A stretch of 64,000 bases of DNA from Crossaster papposus (Eukaryota; Echinodermata; Asteroidea; Velatida; Solasteridae): the NCBI GenBank assembly GCA_037893245.1, contig JBAIAA010000117.1, positions 2,604,001 through 2,668,000 of the forward strand, written 5' to 3'. The position numbers and the translations under genes were made by a program. The notes below the pieces were generated by a model, which had not been told where the DNA came from, searched no databases, and worked only from the letters and a program-made list of their open reading frames with translations. Every line of letters begins with the position of its first letter. Positions within the stretch are counted from its first letter, which is position 1. Positions 41,213 to 51,335 of this stretch are shown piece by piece.

Positions 41213-41342
41213 GCAAAGCTGCCCTTGGACCAAAGCTGCCCTTGGACCAAAGCTGCTCTTAGACCAAATTCCAAAGCCAGAGCTGCCCTTGGACCAACAT
41301 ATTGGTCCAAGAGCAGCTTGCCCAGCTGCCCTTGGACCAAAG
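41213..41342. repeat. 17-bp repeat AGCTGCCCTTGGACCAA
   Basis: Four close direct copies and one inverted copy (TTGGTCCAAGAGCAGCT near 41303). The inverted copy could pair with its neighbours. Confidence 0.8.
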
Positions 41343-41559
41343 GCACAACAATTGCATTGATGTCCGCTGACGCATGGTGGCGCTGTCCGCCCGGGTAGCA
41401 TGCACAGTAGCAGACAGGGCAAGCTGGGATCGATCGCGCGTGCGCGCGTGGAGAGAGTTGCTGTTTGGACTTGAAGCGAGGAGGCTGTATGCTACGCTGC
41501 GGGATCTAAAAGGAGAGCTAATTCATCCCCGACGGACAACCCACCCTGCTTAATTAAGG

Positions 41560-41640
41560 TGATTTATAAGTGTATATAAAGAACTGACAATTGTGGTATA
41601 TAAAGTGATCGGAAAGCAGTGATTTGTTGAGAATAAAAAG
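41560..41640 (+). promoter_or_regulatory. Possible promoter-like pair of TATA motifs
   Basis: GTATATAAAG occurs twice, at 41572-41581 and 41596-41605, followed by GAATAAAAAG. This could be the core of a solo LTR or a promoter, but no partner repeat or gene start was identified. Confidence 0.2.
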
Positions 41641-41933
41641 CGAAAAACTTGAGGCACTGTCTGCTGGTTAGATTATTTCTGTCTCCGAACTACTAGGACA
41701 ATCTTATCCGTAATCGTCTATAGAACCATTGGTCAAACGCTACAGTGTTATGGCTGTATAATAAAAACGTGATATTTCCCTATTTCATGTTTGCAACACT
41801 AAACAGGAAAGCATTACCCAATTGTTATAAGCTTAATATTTAGACTAGCTGGAGTTTACTGAGTCTCAAGATACATGTAATAATGATGTATAATGTAGTA
41901 GTCCCATACCGTGCACACGGAGCTTGGACAACT

Positions 41934-42016
41934 CAACCGGTGGGACAACTCGACCGCGCCACGCTACAGTGCATGTATGAACGGTGCGCTGCGTCGAGTT
42001 GTCCCACCGGTCGAGT
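41934..42016. repeat. Long stem-loop, 22-bp arms
   Basis: CTCAACCGGTGGGACAACTC (41934 on) is complementary to GAGTTGTCCCACCGGTCGAG (ending 42016), with one mismatch and a ~39-nt loop. Outer GTGCAC motifs lie on both sides, so the stem may be part of a small decayed transposon. Confidence 0.75.
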
Positions 42017-42103
42017 TTCCCACATTCGTCCACGTGCACGGTCATGCATGCAAAACGCATGTGACTGCTCCGTTTATGAAAATACACATTTGAAAATACA
42101 CAT

Positions 42104-42345
42104 TTAACCAGTTCGCGCCGGATGACGTATATAAACGCAAAAATTTCCCCAAATTCAAAACGGATGACGAATAAATACGCCAAGTTCAAGTTCGGAAATG
42201 TATGTCAGCAGCGCGCAAGGCCGGAAGTGCGTGGGTGTGCTACCCAGCACTATCGGCCTGAACACGCTTCGGATCGAGTTTCGTTAAAAATAATCCCGCC
42301 CGTCGGCTCGGCGATGTAAAAATAATCCCGGCGCGAACTGGTTAA
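42104..42345. mobile_element. Complete TTAA-flanked small element (piggyBac-like), 242 bp
   Basis: Perfect 18-bp terminal inverted repeats, TTAACCAGTTCGCGCCGG and CCGGCGCGAACTGGTTAA, include the TTAA target at both ends, as in piggyBac-type insertions. There is no ORF. Related fragments lie at 16800, 17218 and 22720. Confidence 0.85.
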
Positions 42346-43358
42346 AAACGCCACATTAAAAAGAATCTGCCGATGGCCTAAATACCATACTTACATCAAA
42401 CAAATAAACATACAGTAGTTTCCAATTGATTCTCATCACAAGTCGTGAACAACTTTGGTTCAAGCGGAAAAACGAGTTGTATTGTCGATAATTTTGTCAC
42501 GCGCGCAAGACGAACGAACACGTTGGTATTTTCCGCCGAAATTAAACCGAGATCCAACGTCTTATAAATAATTCAATAGTTATATTTGCATGTTTTAAGG
42601 AAACTAAAAATCATTTTAGATGTTATGAATTCAATTTAACGTTTAATTACTTATTAACCAATGAAAATTCGAAAAAATTACACGGCGATCAACGTCACTA
42701 ACGGCAGGTCACGAAAGGTCAAAGCGTAAACAACTTTCATCAGAGAATGACGTCACAAAGGCACTGGCATACTTTCGACAAGAGGGCGCAATAAAATTGC
42801 GCTGGGACGGCCGTGGTTGCCCTATAAAAAATAGGCATATTAACGTTAGGCTAATTAGAGTTTTCTATTTTTACGTGACCGTAAACCTACGTACTTCTGC
42901 TATTTTTACGTGAGTTCTGGTTGCGCATGCGCAGTCCCTAGTTTTTCGTATACACAACTGTTATACCTTTTTTCTCCAAGACCCTATCTAGATGAGATTA
43001 TTAACGCTTCAAAAGCGCTCAATGCCACTAGCTCGTAAGCCAAATAAACCCCGTAGACAGAGGCTGTGTCAGCCAGGAACACCGGAGCAAACCCAATTCT
43101 CTTAGCGATAAGTGTTCTGGGGTTCTTTAACGTGCATTATACAATTTTATAATGTTATAATGATAAAGATATATACACACATTATAAATTATACAGCACA
43201 CGGGACCTACAACTTTACGTCAAACAAATTTAACAAAAAAACTCCCGGCTCAAACTAGTTTAAAAAAAACAATACATTTTTAAAATACCGTACAATACAT
43301 GGTGTATATATAAGCAGGTTATTTTTAAATTGTCACATTAATATTGTTATTTTTATAG
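42346..43358. other. Spacer or intron with a short dispersed-repeat-like segment
   Basis: The stretch AGGAACACCGGAGCAAACCC, TTCTTTAACGTGCATTATAC and CACGGGACCTACAACTTTAC (43074-43218) resembles a repeat I associate with several marine invertebrate genomes. Otherwise nothing was recognised. Confidence 0.35.
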
Positions 43359-43505
43359 TGAGACAAAAGTTTGGCAATTTTGAAGGAGCAATTACATTTG
43401 TGGATGACAAAGGTGGCGCCGTCATTGATGAAGATGTACTTGAGGATGTGATCACATCTTGCTTAACAATAGTCATCATGATTGTTAAAGATGGAGAGAA
43501 ATGGA
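43359..43505 (+). CDS. Gene 2 exon K: N-terminal small ubiquitin/PB1-like domain
   Basis: The exon lies between TTTTATAG and GTAAGT and is open for 48 codons. It reads RQKFGNFEGAITFVDDKGGA, then VIDEDVLEDVITSCLTIVIM. The pattern of a basic beta strand, a D-D-x-G turn, IDEDV and a hydrophobic strand resembles PB1/CIDE-N-like domains at the start of lineage-expanded deuterostome proteins. It starts in phase 1 (a G from the previous exon would give V-R) and ends with one base. Exons upstream were not found. Confidence 0.7.
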
Positions 43506-43971
43506 GTAAGTGAACTGTCAATTAAAACATGTAATTATTTGATGTGGTATAAATTGCGAAATATCACTTGTAAACTGTTTAAAGATCACTAAATGGACGT
43601 TCAGATGATTGAACCTGTATGCAGTGCATCTCTTTGAGCATTCTATGACTCATACTTATTTTATATTTTATATGTCAACAAAAAAGCGCATCTAAAATTA
43701 TAAGTACATCATGGGATTCATTGCGGCTACAAGTACCTCTCAAAGGTCCAAGGTCGGAAGGTTTACTACTTGATCCAAAAGTTTGAATGTCAAAAAGTTG
43801 TTTTGAAAGGTTACATGGTCAAAATTGACAAAATGTGTTGTTTGAATATTTCTAGCATTTCTAAACCTTTGGAGTATCATGTATTGTGGTTTACAGGTTT
43901 AGTCATGCTACGTAGACAACTTTTGTACGACCATTACTGCTTCTTGGTTTGTTTGGTGTTTGTTTACAAAG

Positions 43972-44217
43972 CAGCATCAGGAACAGCAACTGATGACTCT
44001 AGCAGTTTAGTCTTGAACGATCATAGTACAAATGAGAATTCATCACGACCAGTAAAGATTGCCAAACGCAGCTTTGAAACCATGTCTCCGAAAGATGAAG
44101 CAATGATACTGCCCACACACCCATCAACAAAGATGAGATAATGTTTGCTGAATTAAACAATTTTTTCTCCCTTCTAAAAATTGTTGTCAACCCCAAATTT
44201 GATTCTGGGCTGCTCAG
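43972..44217 (+). CDS. Gene 2 exon, middle region with an apparent frameshift
   Basis: After TTTACAAAG (with a second AG three bases on, a NAGNAG acceptor) the frame continues from exon K: TASGTATDDSSSLVLNDHST, then VKIAKRSFETMSPKDEAMI. Near 44105 coding potential switches by one base to DTAHTPINKDEIMFAELNNF and on to DSGLLR, before a weak GTATTC donor. Staying in the first frame gives a stop at 44139-44141. This is either a sequencing or assembly indel, a disabling mutation, or an alternative end. Confidence 0.5.
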
Positions 44218-44499
44218 GTATTCTCTTTTATTTGTCCTAAGTCAGATAACCATATAACCCCATCTTTCATATAAAGCTCTTTTTCAGAGAGAGGAAAACA
44301 GACTGTGGACGTGTCTTAATCCGTAACCTTGCCAGCATTATGTGGGCATGCATCTTTTGTTGAGAGTAGCTTACTATGTATAAGGTTTGTACACACAGAT
44401 CCTTCATGCCCCCTCCCCCCCCCCCCCCCCCCATTATCTTTAGAAAATGTCATTGTTTGTTTCTGTGACAAACTTTACACTGTTGCTTTCAGTTTATAG

Positions 44500-44633
44500 A
44501 AGAGGTACTTCAGAAAAAGTCCAGGTGGAGAAGCTATCTTGGCAGAACACGATGAGCACAACTACTTGCTGGCCGATAGATCAAGGCGGCTCCTCGTCAA
44601 CATCACTGCTGCGCACATGATGGAGAAGCACGG
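44500..44633 (+). CDS. Gene 2 exon L: conserved helical region
   Basis: Read from TTTATAG in phase 0 it is open for 44 codons plus two bases: KRYFRKSPGGEAILAEHDEH, then LLADRSRRLLVNITAAHMME. The R-R-x-LV-x-x-I segment and the following exon resemble a region found in SAM-domain-associated and similar uncharacterised proteins of fish and invertebrates. The donor is GTAAAG. It joins exon M in phase. Confidence 0.65.
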
Positions 44634-45498
44634 GTAAAGAACAATTGCAATGCCTAAACTGAGGACTGTAAACGTGTGAGCATGATCTCCATCAGCACTT
44701 TAAGTTCACTTAAGATTTATATAATGTACATGTAAGACTTGAGGCCGGTGCGATATGATCTCAATTTCTGGTGTGCTAACTTCGACGGACTGAACATTTT
44801 CACATTAACACGCATGCTGCGGATAAATGAGTATGTGCTCAGTTCTTCACTGAATATGTTCGGAGAAGTTAATTAGCACACTTGAGAAGTGAGACTGTTA
44901 AACCGGTGCACACTTCATGAAAATGCGATGCAAATTTGACAAATTGAAGCATTTGTGTTTGACTTTTGCGAATTTGAAGCGTGAAAACGTGATGACCACA
45001 TATACTCATTTGCATTTATCAAAACCCCAGTCACACTTTAATACCACTGCTTGTTTATAAATATGAACTGCAGTTTGTTACCCGAGCATGTGCACACATC
45101 TTATGTGTATACTGTACAATGTGGACATTCCGTTGTTTTCATGTGATACAATTTTTCTTGAACTGAACTCTCAAGTAGAGTTTTGTTTATGCTGATTTCC
45201 TCAAGTGTTCCCCCATCATTGTGAAGGGGAATACTAACCCCCAAATGCCTCTAAATATTTTTTTTCGATAGAGGGAAAAACTATGTAGGCAAGTACTCTT
45301 TGTGCATCCTGTGGACGTCTTTTGTTCAGAAGTCCACGAAGAGTATGCAAAGTTAGAGCACACGTCCTTATGATTGCAGTTCAGGACATGACAATTCAGT
45401 TGGATAACTTCTTTGTGTATGAATCCTTATATGTCGCATATGTCGTATTATATGTCGCAATTTTTAAATGGCTTTAATTAGTGGCTATTTTTTTGCAG

Positions 45499-45592
45499 AC
45501 GAACTCCACCATCTGCCATCAAGAGGAAATATGCAGTTGGCATTGTGAACGTTTTCTCTTCATTAAAAGATCCACATATAGCTTCTGTTCAT
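45499..45592 (+). CDS. Gene 2 exon M: conserved helical region, continued
   Basis: One base completes the split glycine codon, then 31 codons follow: RTPPSAIKRKYAVGIVNVFS and SLKDPHIASVH, before GTAAGA. The P-x-x-x-x-K-x-x-A-x-x-IV-x-x-F-x-x-LKD pattern continues exon L as in the same protein family. It ends in phase 0. Confidence 0.7.
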
Positions 45593-46869
45593 GTAAGAAC
45601 CATGCAGACCTATATGGGTGATGCAATACCCTTAGGCAGTCAACTTTTAAATCCTTAGACCAAACAAAAGAAAAGGCATGTTTACGGTAATTATACCCAA
45701 CCGACCTGGATGTTTGGCGGCCAAATTGCCGACCTCAAACTTTTTATTGTCATTGTGCTAGTTAATAATTTTAAATGAATACTACTTTTAATTATTTGCC
45801 ACGAACATAATAATTTTTCACACTTGAAACAAGACTAAAATGAAAAGAAAAAAATATTTTACCTACCTACCACTGAACCTACCTGAATTGTTTCCAAGCC
45901 CTTATCGTAGACACACCATTTATTTAGTTTAGCCTTATTTAATCCCTATTCAGAAACTGTCCTTTGAGAATACTTTACCAAGTAGCAATTCACCAAATAA
46001 TTTGTGCTTTTGAGTTTAGAAACATGAACAGTTTAATGAACGTATGATCAATATATATGCCATTTATCTTGTCCTAGGTGTACTAGTAGACATTGGAATA
46101 GACAATGAATATTGTTCTAGCTGTGTTCAAATCCACTCACACGTATTGCAGCACATTGTTGGTCAGCCATCTTTGATTATATCCCAGCATCCTTTGTCCA
46201 GTCGTGACGTCGTGAATACTAGTCTTGTGTCAAGTCACTGTTTCATGTCAATACTGTACAGTCATGTCGAGCCCGTTATACTCCCCCCTCTAAATAAAGT
46301 CTGGTTTCAGGAGGCCGTGTACATACAGGAGGTACTTGTCCAAAAGTAACTATTGGCCGACATGACAATAAATTACATCTTCCTCTTAAATTATGTTTTT
46401 TGTATACGGTACAAATTTTAACACTTCTATTTTCCTTTCTACTGAGAAAAAAACAGCTTATGAACTTTCAAAACAAACAAAGTGTTCATAACAAACTTTT
46501 AAATTACAGTTTGATGAAATTAAACTGACAATCTTAGTGTTCACCCTAATGAGTCTGTTCAAAGTGATAAACGTAAACTAAATTCGAGGTTCCTTTCCTC
46601 TAAAAACAAAGAGCAGTTTTCTTTTTAGATGGAGGTTCCATTTTCGATTGTTTAATACACATTATGAACAATAAAGGTTGCTTTAACTGCACAACAGCAA
46701 ATACAATGTATACATTTTCTTTCCTGTCGGTTAGTGCGTCTATGTCCAACCTAACAATAACATGAATGAATGTAAACAAATGTTAAGTGGATCCAAACTA
46801 CAGTCCAGACCAGCTAGGACTTTAGCAAAGAAACCGAAGTAGTGTGTGATGTCAAACAGTTAGTCACAC
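45593..46869. other. Intron, no gene seen
   Basis: AT-rich. A 101-codon plus frame (46044-46349) has no recognisable domain. Confidence 0.4.
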
Positions 46870-46875
46870 GACAGG

Positions 46876-47190
46876 CTAGCATGGTTTGAGTTGATCAATG
46901 TGGGAAATGACTTCTTTCCCAGGTGAAGACACTGGAGCGAGTTTATAGTTCACAGGGTTGAGTTGTTCCAAAACAGTGAATGGTTCAGACCATTTTGGAG
47001 CAAGCTTAGCGGCAAAGTGCTTTTCTGCGCTGGACTGAGGGTGGGTCTTAAGCATGACCTGATCCCAAACCTGGTATCTAGCAGATCGCCGTCGTTGGTC
47101 ATAGTGGTGCTTGCGCTTTTGGTACGCCTTCTGCATGTTCTGCAATACCTCCTCTCTCACCGTCTCAGCATCCTGTTTCTCTGAAGGACC
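46876..47190 (-). pseudogene. Gypsy integrase C-terminal region
   Basis: A coiled basic segment (QKAYQKRKHHYDQRRRSARY) leads into VMLKTHPQSS and KLAPKWSEPFTVLEQLNPVN. This is the usual C-terminal fold after the Gypsy integrase core. It ends with a stop near 46876. Confidence 0.85.
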
Positions 47191-47199
47191 AGTGAGATG

Positions 47200-47577
47200 C
47201 TATTTGTTGTGTAGTGGACTCTGCAGCTGTCGACCCAACATCACCACACAAGGGGCTACACCAATTGTAGAGTGGACAACTGAATTTAGCGCAAATGCAA
47301 ACTCGGCCACATGAATGTCCCACAGGCGATGGTCATCAGTGAGATAGGAACGCATCATCCCCTTAATGTTCCGATTAACCCTCTCCACCCAGTTGGTTTG
47401 TGGGTGGTACGGGGATATGAAGACCTGTTCTATAGCCCATTCGTCACACACTGCTGCCATTGTTTTGCAGATGAACTGTGAGCCATTATCAGACAGAAGC
47501 TTCTTGGGGGCTCCAAAACGACAAAGGAGCTGTCTAACCATCAGGGACGCCACTGCCTTTCCCGTCGCCTTCCGCAT
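47200..47577 (-). pseudogene. Gypsy integrase core, second half
   Basis: FGAPKKLLSDNGSQF (second aspartate) and SPYHPQTNWVERVNRNIKGM (catalytic glutamate) are present. The segment ends at a stop after LHNK near 47200. Confidence 0.9.
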
Positions 47578-48146
47578 AGGGAATACCTCGACCCATGGTC
47601 TACCGCCACGAGCAAATACTCATGGCCCCCATAGCTACGTGGAAAGGGCCCCGTCAGGTCTACTCCTACAACTTTCCAATGCTGCTGAGAGTGCGACGAC
47701 AACATCAGACTGGGTGGCTTCCTGAAAACAGGTTTCATCTGTCTGCAAGTGCCACAGGCACGTACAAAGTCTCGTACATCCTTTGATATGCCAATCCACC
47801 ACAATGAGAGGCTGTCCAAGCGGTCGAGGGTCTTTCTGCAGACCGGTGCAGCACACATATCTTGTCCCACATGATTTGCAGCGACAGGCGCAGGTGGCAT
47901 GACCGGTTGTTTCTCGACATCCTCATCGACCTCATTGGAGGGCTCCTCTGAGAGGTCTTCCCATACAGGTCCGATTATGGTGTCGTCATGTGCTCTGGAC
48001 AGGGCGTCTGGCACATGGAGTGAACCGGGTCGATAAGTGACATCAAAACAAAATTATTGCAGTCGCAGAACCCATCTGGCTAGTCGACCAGTGAGCTGGG
48101 CCTTCCGGAATAGCCAAGTTAGGGCCTGGTGATCAGTTACCACTGT
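47541..48146 (-). pseudogene. Gypsy RNase H end, linker and integrase N-terminal part
   Basis: Visible are VVTDHQALTWLF (RNase H end), GSLHVPDALSRA, a linker, CGTCRQMKP (second half of the HHCC zinc finger) and KVVGVDLTGPFPRSYGGHEY with VDHGSRY (integrase core, first aspartate). The first half of the zinc finger appears deleted. A frame slip near 47545 follows. Confidence 0.85.
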
Positions 48147-48656
48147 TTAGCGCTGACCCTCCAAGTACACACGCCATTTTTCGAGCGCCCAAACCACTGC
48201 AAGGCATTTGCGTTCCGTTGTACTGTAGTTTCGCTCTGGGCCATTTAGTGAGCGGCTGGCATATGCTATGGCACACGTGTCTCCGTCCTTCTCTTGAAGC
48301 AAGACGGCGCCTAGTCCGATGCTGCTGGCATCTGTGTGTACCATGAAAAGTCGGTTTAAGTCCGGGTATACGAGTATGGGCTCCGAAGTCAGGACGGTCT
48401 TCAGAGATGTGAAGGCAGATGCACACTGTTTTGTCCAGTCCCATTTAGCGTCTTTATGTCGAAGCCGGTTCAGAGGCTCGGCGATGTCAGCCAGACGTGG
48501 AATAAATTTGGCATACCACGTCACCATTCCCAGAAACCGCTCCACGTGTTTCACTGATTTTGGTGTAGGGTAGCTGACAATGGCCTGCACCTTCTCTGGC
48601 CATTTTGTCCAACAACATGACCCAAGTACCGCATCGTGTTGCATCCGAAGGAACAC
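48147..48656 (-). pseudogene. Gypsy RT thumb and RNase H
   Basis: The frame reads FLGMVTWYAKFIPRLADIAE, then FMVHTDASSIGLGAVLLQ (RNase H aspartate) and NYSTTERKCLAVVWALEKWR. A TAA at 48147-48149 interrupts the conserved V-x-TDH-x-AL region, which continues in the same frame beyond it. Confidence 0.9.
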
Positions 48657-50470
48657 TTCTCTCGGTTGACAGTCAGGCCAGCCTCACGAAGTTTCTGGAT
48701 AATTTCTCTCAAGTCAGTGAAGTGTTGACTCACAGACGTAGAGTAACACACTATGTCATCGAGATAAACATAGCATGTCTTTCCGATAAGATCATGTAGG
48801 ACGATTTCCATCAGTCGCTGGAAACTGGCAGGGCCGTTCACTACCCCAAATGGTAGGACCTTAAACTGATAAAGCCCCTCCTTGCATATGAATGCCGTCT
48901 TTTCAACATCTTCGCAGGCCATTGCCATCTGGTGGTAGCCACTCTTTAGTTCGAGAGACGAGAAAACTGTTGCACCATGTAGAGACTCAAGAATCGCACC
49001 GATTGTCGGCATCGGGTAGGCATCAATCTTGGTCTCCCGGTTTAGCTTGCGATAGTCAACGCACAGTCGATAGTCACCTTTATGCTTCTTAGGCACCATA
49101 ACCACCGGTGATGCCCACGGGGAGTGTGAATGTTCAATCCTCCCGTCCTTCAACAGTTCCTGCAACTGCTTTCTCAGCGACTGTCGGCGCTCTAGGGAGA
49201 GACGGTATATGGGGCCACGGATAGGAGGTGAATCGCCAGTCTCGATGCGGTGCACACTGACATTCGTCCAACCAGGCGTGGTTGTCAGCACCTCTGGAAA
49301 ATTACTGAGTAAGTTCTCCAGGAGACAGTTGTCATCAGTAGAGAAGACAGGATCGGCCAGGGGACATGATTCACCTTCCAGGTGGGGGTCGTCGGTGAAA
49401 AACTCATGATTCACCTTGAGGGGGTCACGCGACATCTCGGGTAGCCCGAGCAGTGGCCACTTGATGCGTGGCCCATTTGTATGAATCCCTATCCAATAGG
49501 AATTCTCGCTGAAGTCCATTGCCAGTTTTGCCTGTGTAGCAAAATCCTTGCCCAGCAACAAGGGGGTTGGCAAAGTATTTGTCTGATGTAGATGAACAAC
49601 AAAGGAAGTACCTGCAATCTCCATTGTTGTTTCTACAAGTCCAGTGGTGCAGAACCTTGTCCCGTTGACTGTAGTCAGGGATCGGGTCTTGGTCTCTGGG
49701 GTCACAGACAGTCCCAGGGATTCACATGTTGCTTGCTCGATGAGGGAAATGGTCGAGCCAGTGTCCAGTAATGCCTTTGCATTATGTCCGTTGACTCGCA
49801 CTACGATGTATGGACCAGTGTCCGTTGGCTCCGGGTCGTCGCACGATGTTTGGGACATCACTAGGTTGACCTTTGCCCCAGTAAATGCCTGCGATGTCAT
49901 CCCTGGCTGTTTGAATGGTTTTGTGTCCGGTCCCTGTTTCACAGGTCTGGTGTCCTGTCTCGGAGTGGGTGGGTATGGGCAGTCCGCTATACGGTGTCCA
50001 AGCTGACGGCATCGGAAACAAACAGTTTCGAAAGTTCCGGGTCGCTTGGAAGGGGGAGTATGTGCACTGTTCTTGGGTGGAAATCTTCCAGTACCAGCAG
50101 GCCCACCATCTGGTTTTGTATATGAATTTGTCCGGTCCTCTGTTGGCTTAGAGGGTTGGTAGGGGGGCCTATTGAAGGCGTGAACATGCGTCTCCTCCAT
50201 TTTGCAATTTAGCACATACTCGTCCGCCTGACGAGCAACAGCCTGTACGGTTGAGAGCTTTCTCTCACGAAGCTTGGTGCGCAAATGTTCACTCTGCAGT
50301 GATGTCAGGAACTGATCGATCACCAATAGTCCCATCATACGTTTTACATCATCGGAAGTGTCAGACGCATCCGATGGTTTCAACCATCTCTTGAAGTACA
50401 GGGACAGTCTCGTAGCAAACAGTTTTGTGTATTTTGGGGAGAAAATACATGGTTGGACATTTGCAGTTTA
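48551..50470 (-). pseudogene. Gypsy gag C-terminus, protease and reverse transcriptase
   Basis: Order on the minus strand: TRLSLYFKRWLKPSD and QFLTSLQSEHLRTKLRERKL (SCAN-like gag), CFRCRQLGHRIADC (CCHC knuckle), LLDTGSTISLIE (aspartic protease), DYRLCVDYRKLNRET, then SSLELKSGYHQ and YVYLDDIVCYS. Motif A shows glutamate where Gypsy RTs normally have the first catalytic aspartate (LDL), which should weaken or abolish activity. The frame ends near 48551 after MRYLGHVV, where a frame slip leads into the RNase H segment. Confidence 0.9.
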
Positions 50471-51157
50471 CTGGAAGTTGGTCGAGGTATTACAGAGTAT
50501 CGTTGTCGATGTGTTTGTTGTTTCTCATTTATATTAGTGTGTTGTGACTTGTGAGGGTGTGTTGTGAACCATCGTAATAGTTTGTTGGGTAATGTCTTGG
50601 TCCAGTTGGGTATAATAATGGAACTCAAAATTGGTGGTAACCCACTTGTAGATTGCCTCTGCCTTTGTCATATGGTTTGACTACGATGTCAGGATTGAGT
50701 TGGATATTTGAGTTTGTTTATGGCGGATAGTTCTTGCGTGGTCATGTTTTTCTGACGATTCCTTAAGACCTTCCAAATATTCTTCTAGTGTTGCACTAGG
50801 GGATGATTTAGGTTGCCATTTTAATGGTGGTTTGAAAGGATGGTTTTTGGAGCGTTTGTTACGCATTAAGAATGCAATTCTTAGTCTTCGATTTAATGTA
50901 TTTATGTCACTTACAAGTGATTTGCGGTTTGGTTTAGCAGGAGTAGGTACGACGTTTAAACCTTTTCCTAAAGCGATTATTTCAGTTTGCGATAGTGTTG
51001 CTTTGTATAGGTTCGTTATGAAGGATTGACATTGTTCTGCTAGTGAGCGCAAATGATTGGAGTTGGCTCGTTTGGTTTTCGATTTGCATTTGTTAGAGAA
51101 ATGGTTATATTTCGATTGACTTAGTGATCTCTTGGCTTCTTTGTTGAGTTTTCTCAT
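50400..51157 (-). pseudogene. Penelope-like element RT, N-terminal part
   Basis: The minus strand reads ALGKGLNVVPTPAKPNRKSL, then a W-x-P segment (PPLKWQPKSSPSATLEEYLE). In shifted frames it continues with NPDIVVKPYDKGRG (the x-x-DKG motif) and CPTMYFLPKIHKT (the LPKIHK motif). These are the first RT blocks of Penelope-like elements in the right order. Frame breaks occur near 50690 and again before 50470. The catalytic half is missing where the Gypsy element begins. Confidence 0.75.
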
Positions 51158-51335
51158 TGTTATGGTAGTTAAAGGATTTGTAGTTTGAATATAACGGATA
51201 AGGTAGGGTGTGTTATATTTCAGTTTATTTATTATAATTATTATATAGTAGAGGCAAAATGACGGCCTTTTTATCTCTTTTGAGAAGGTGTGGTGGTCCT
51301 GAAAAGGACCGTTTGGTTTTGTGGTTAGAGATCGA

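Larger units (their letters stand above)
46870..50470 (-). mobile_element. Decayed Gypsy-type LTR retrotransposon
   Basis: The minus strand carries, in order, a SCAN-like gag end, zinc knuckle, protease, RT, RNase H, integrase and integrase C-terminal region over about 3.6 kb. At least four frame breaks or stops are present (near 48600, 48149, 47545 and 47190). No LTRs were found at either end. The right end abuts a Penelope-like RT fragment, and both elements are probably truncated there. Confidence 0.9.

Noticed and set aside
43770-43971. Upstream part of the 43770-44141 ORF as coding
   Set aside because: It precedes the acceptor at 43971 and reads like intron (poly-T, no domain).
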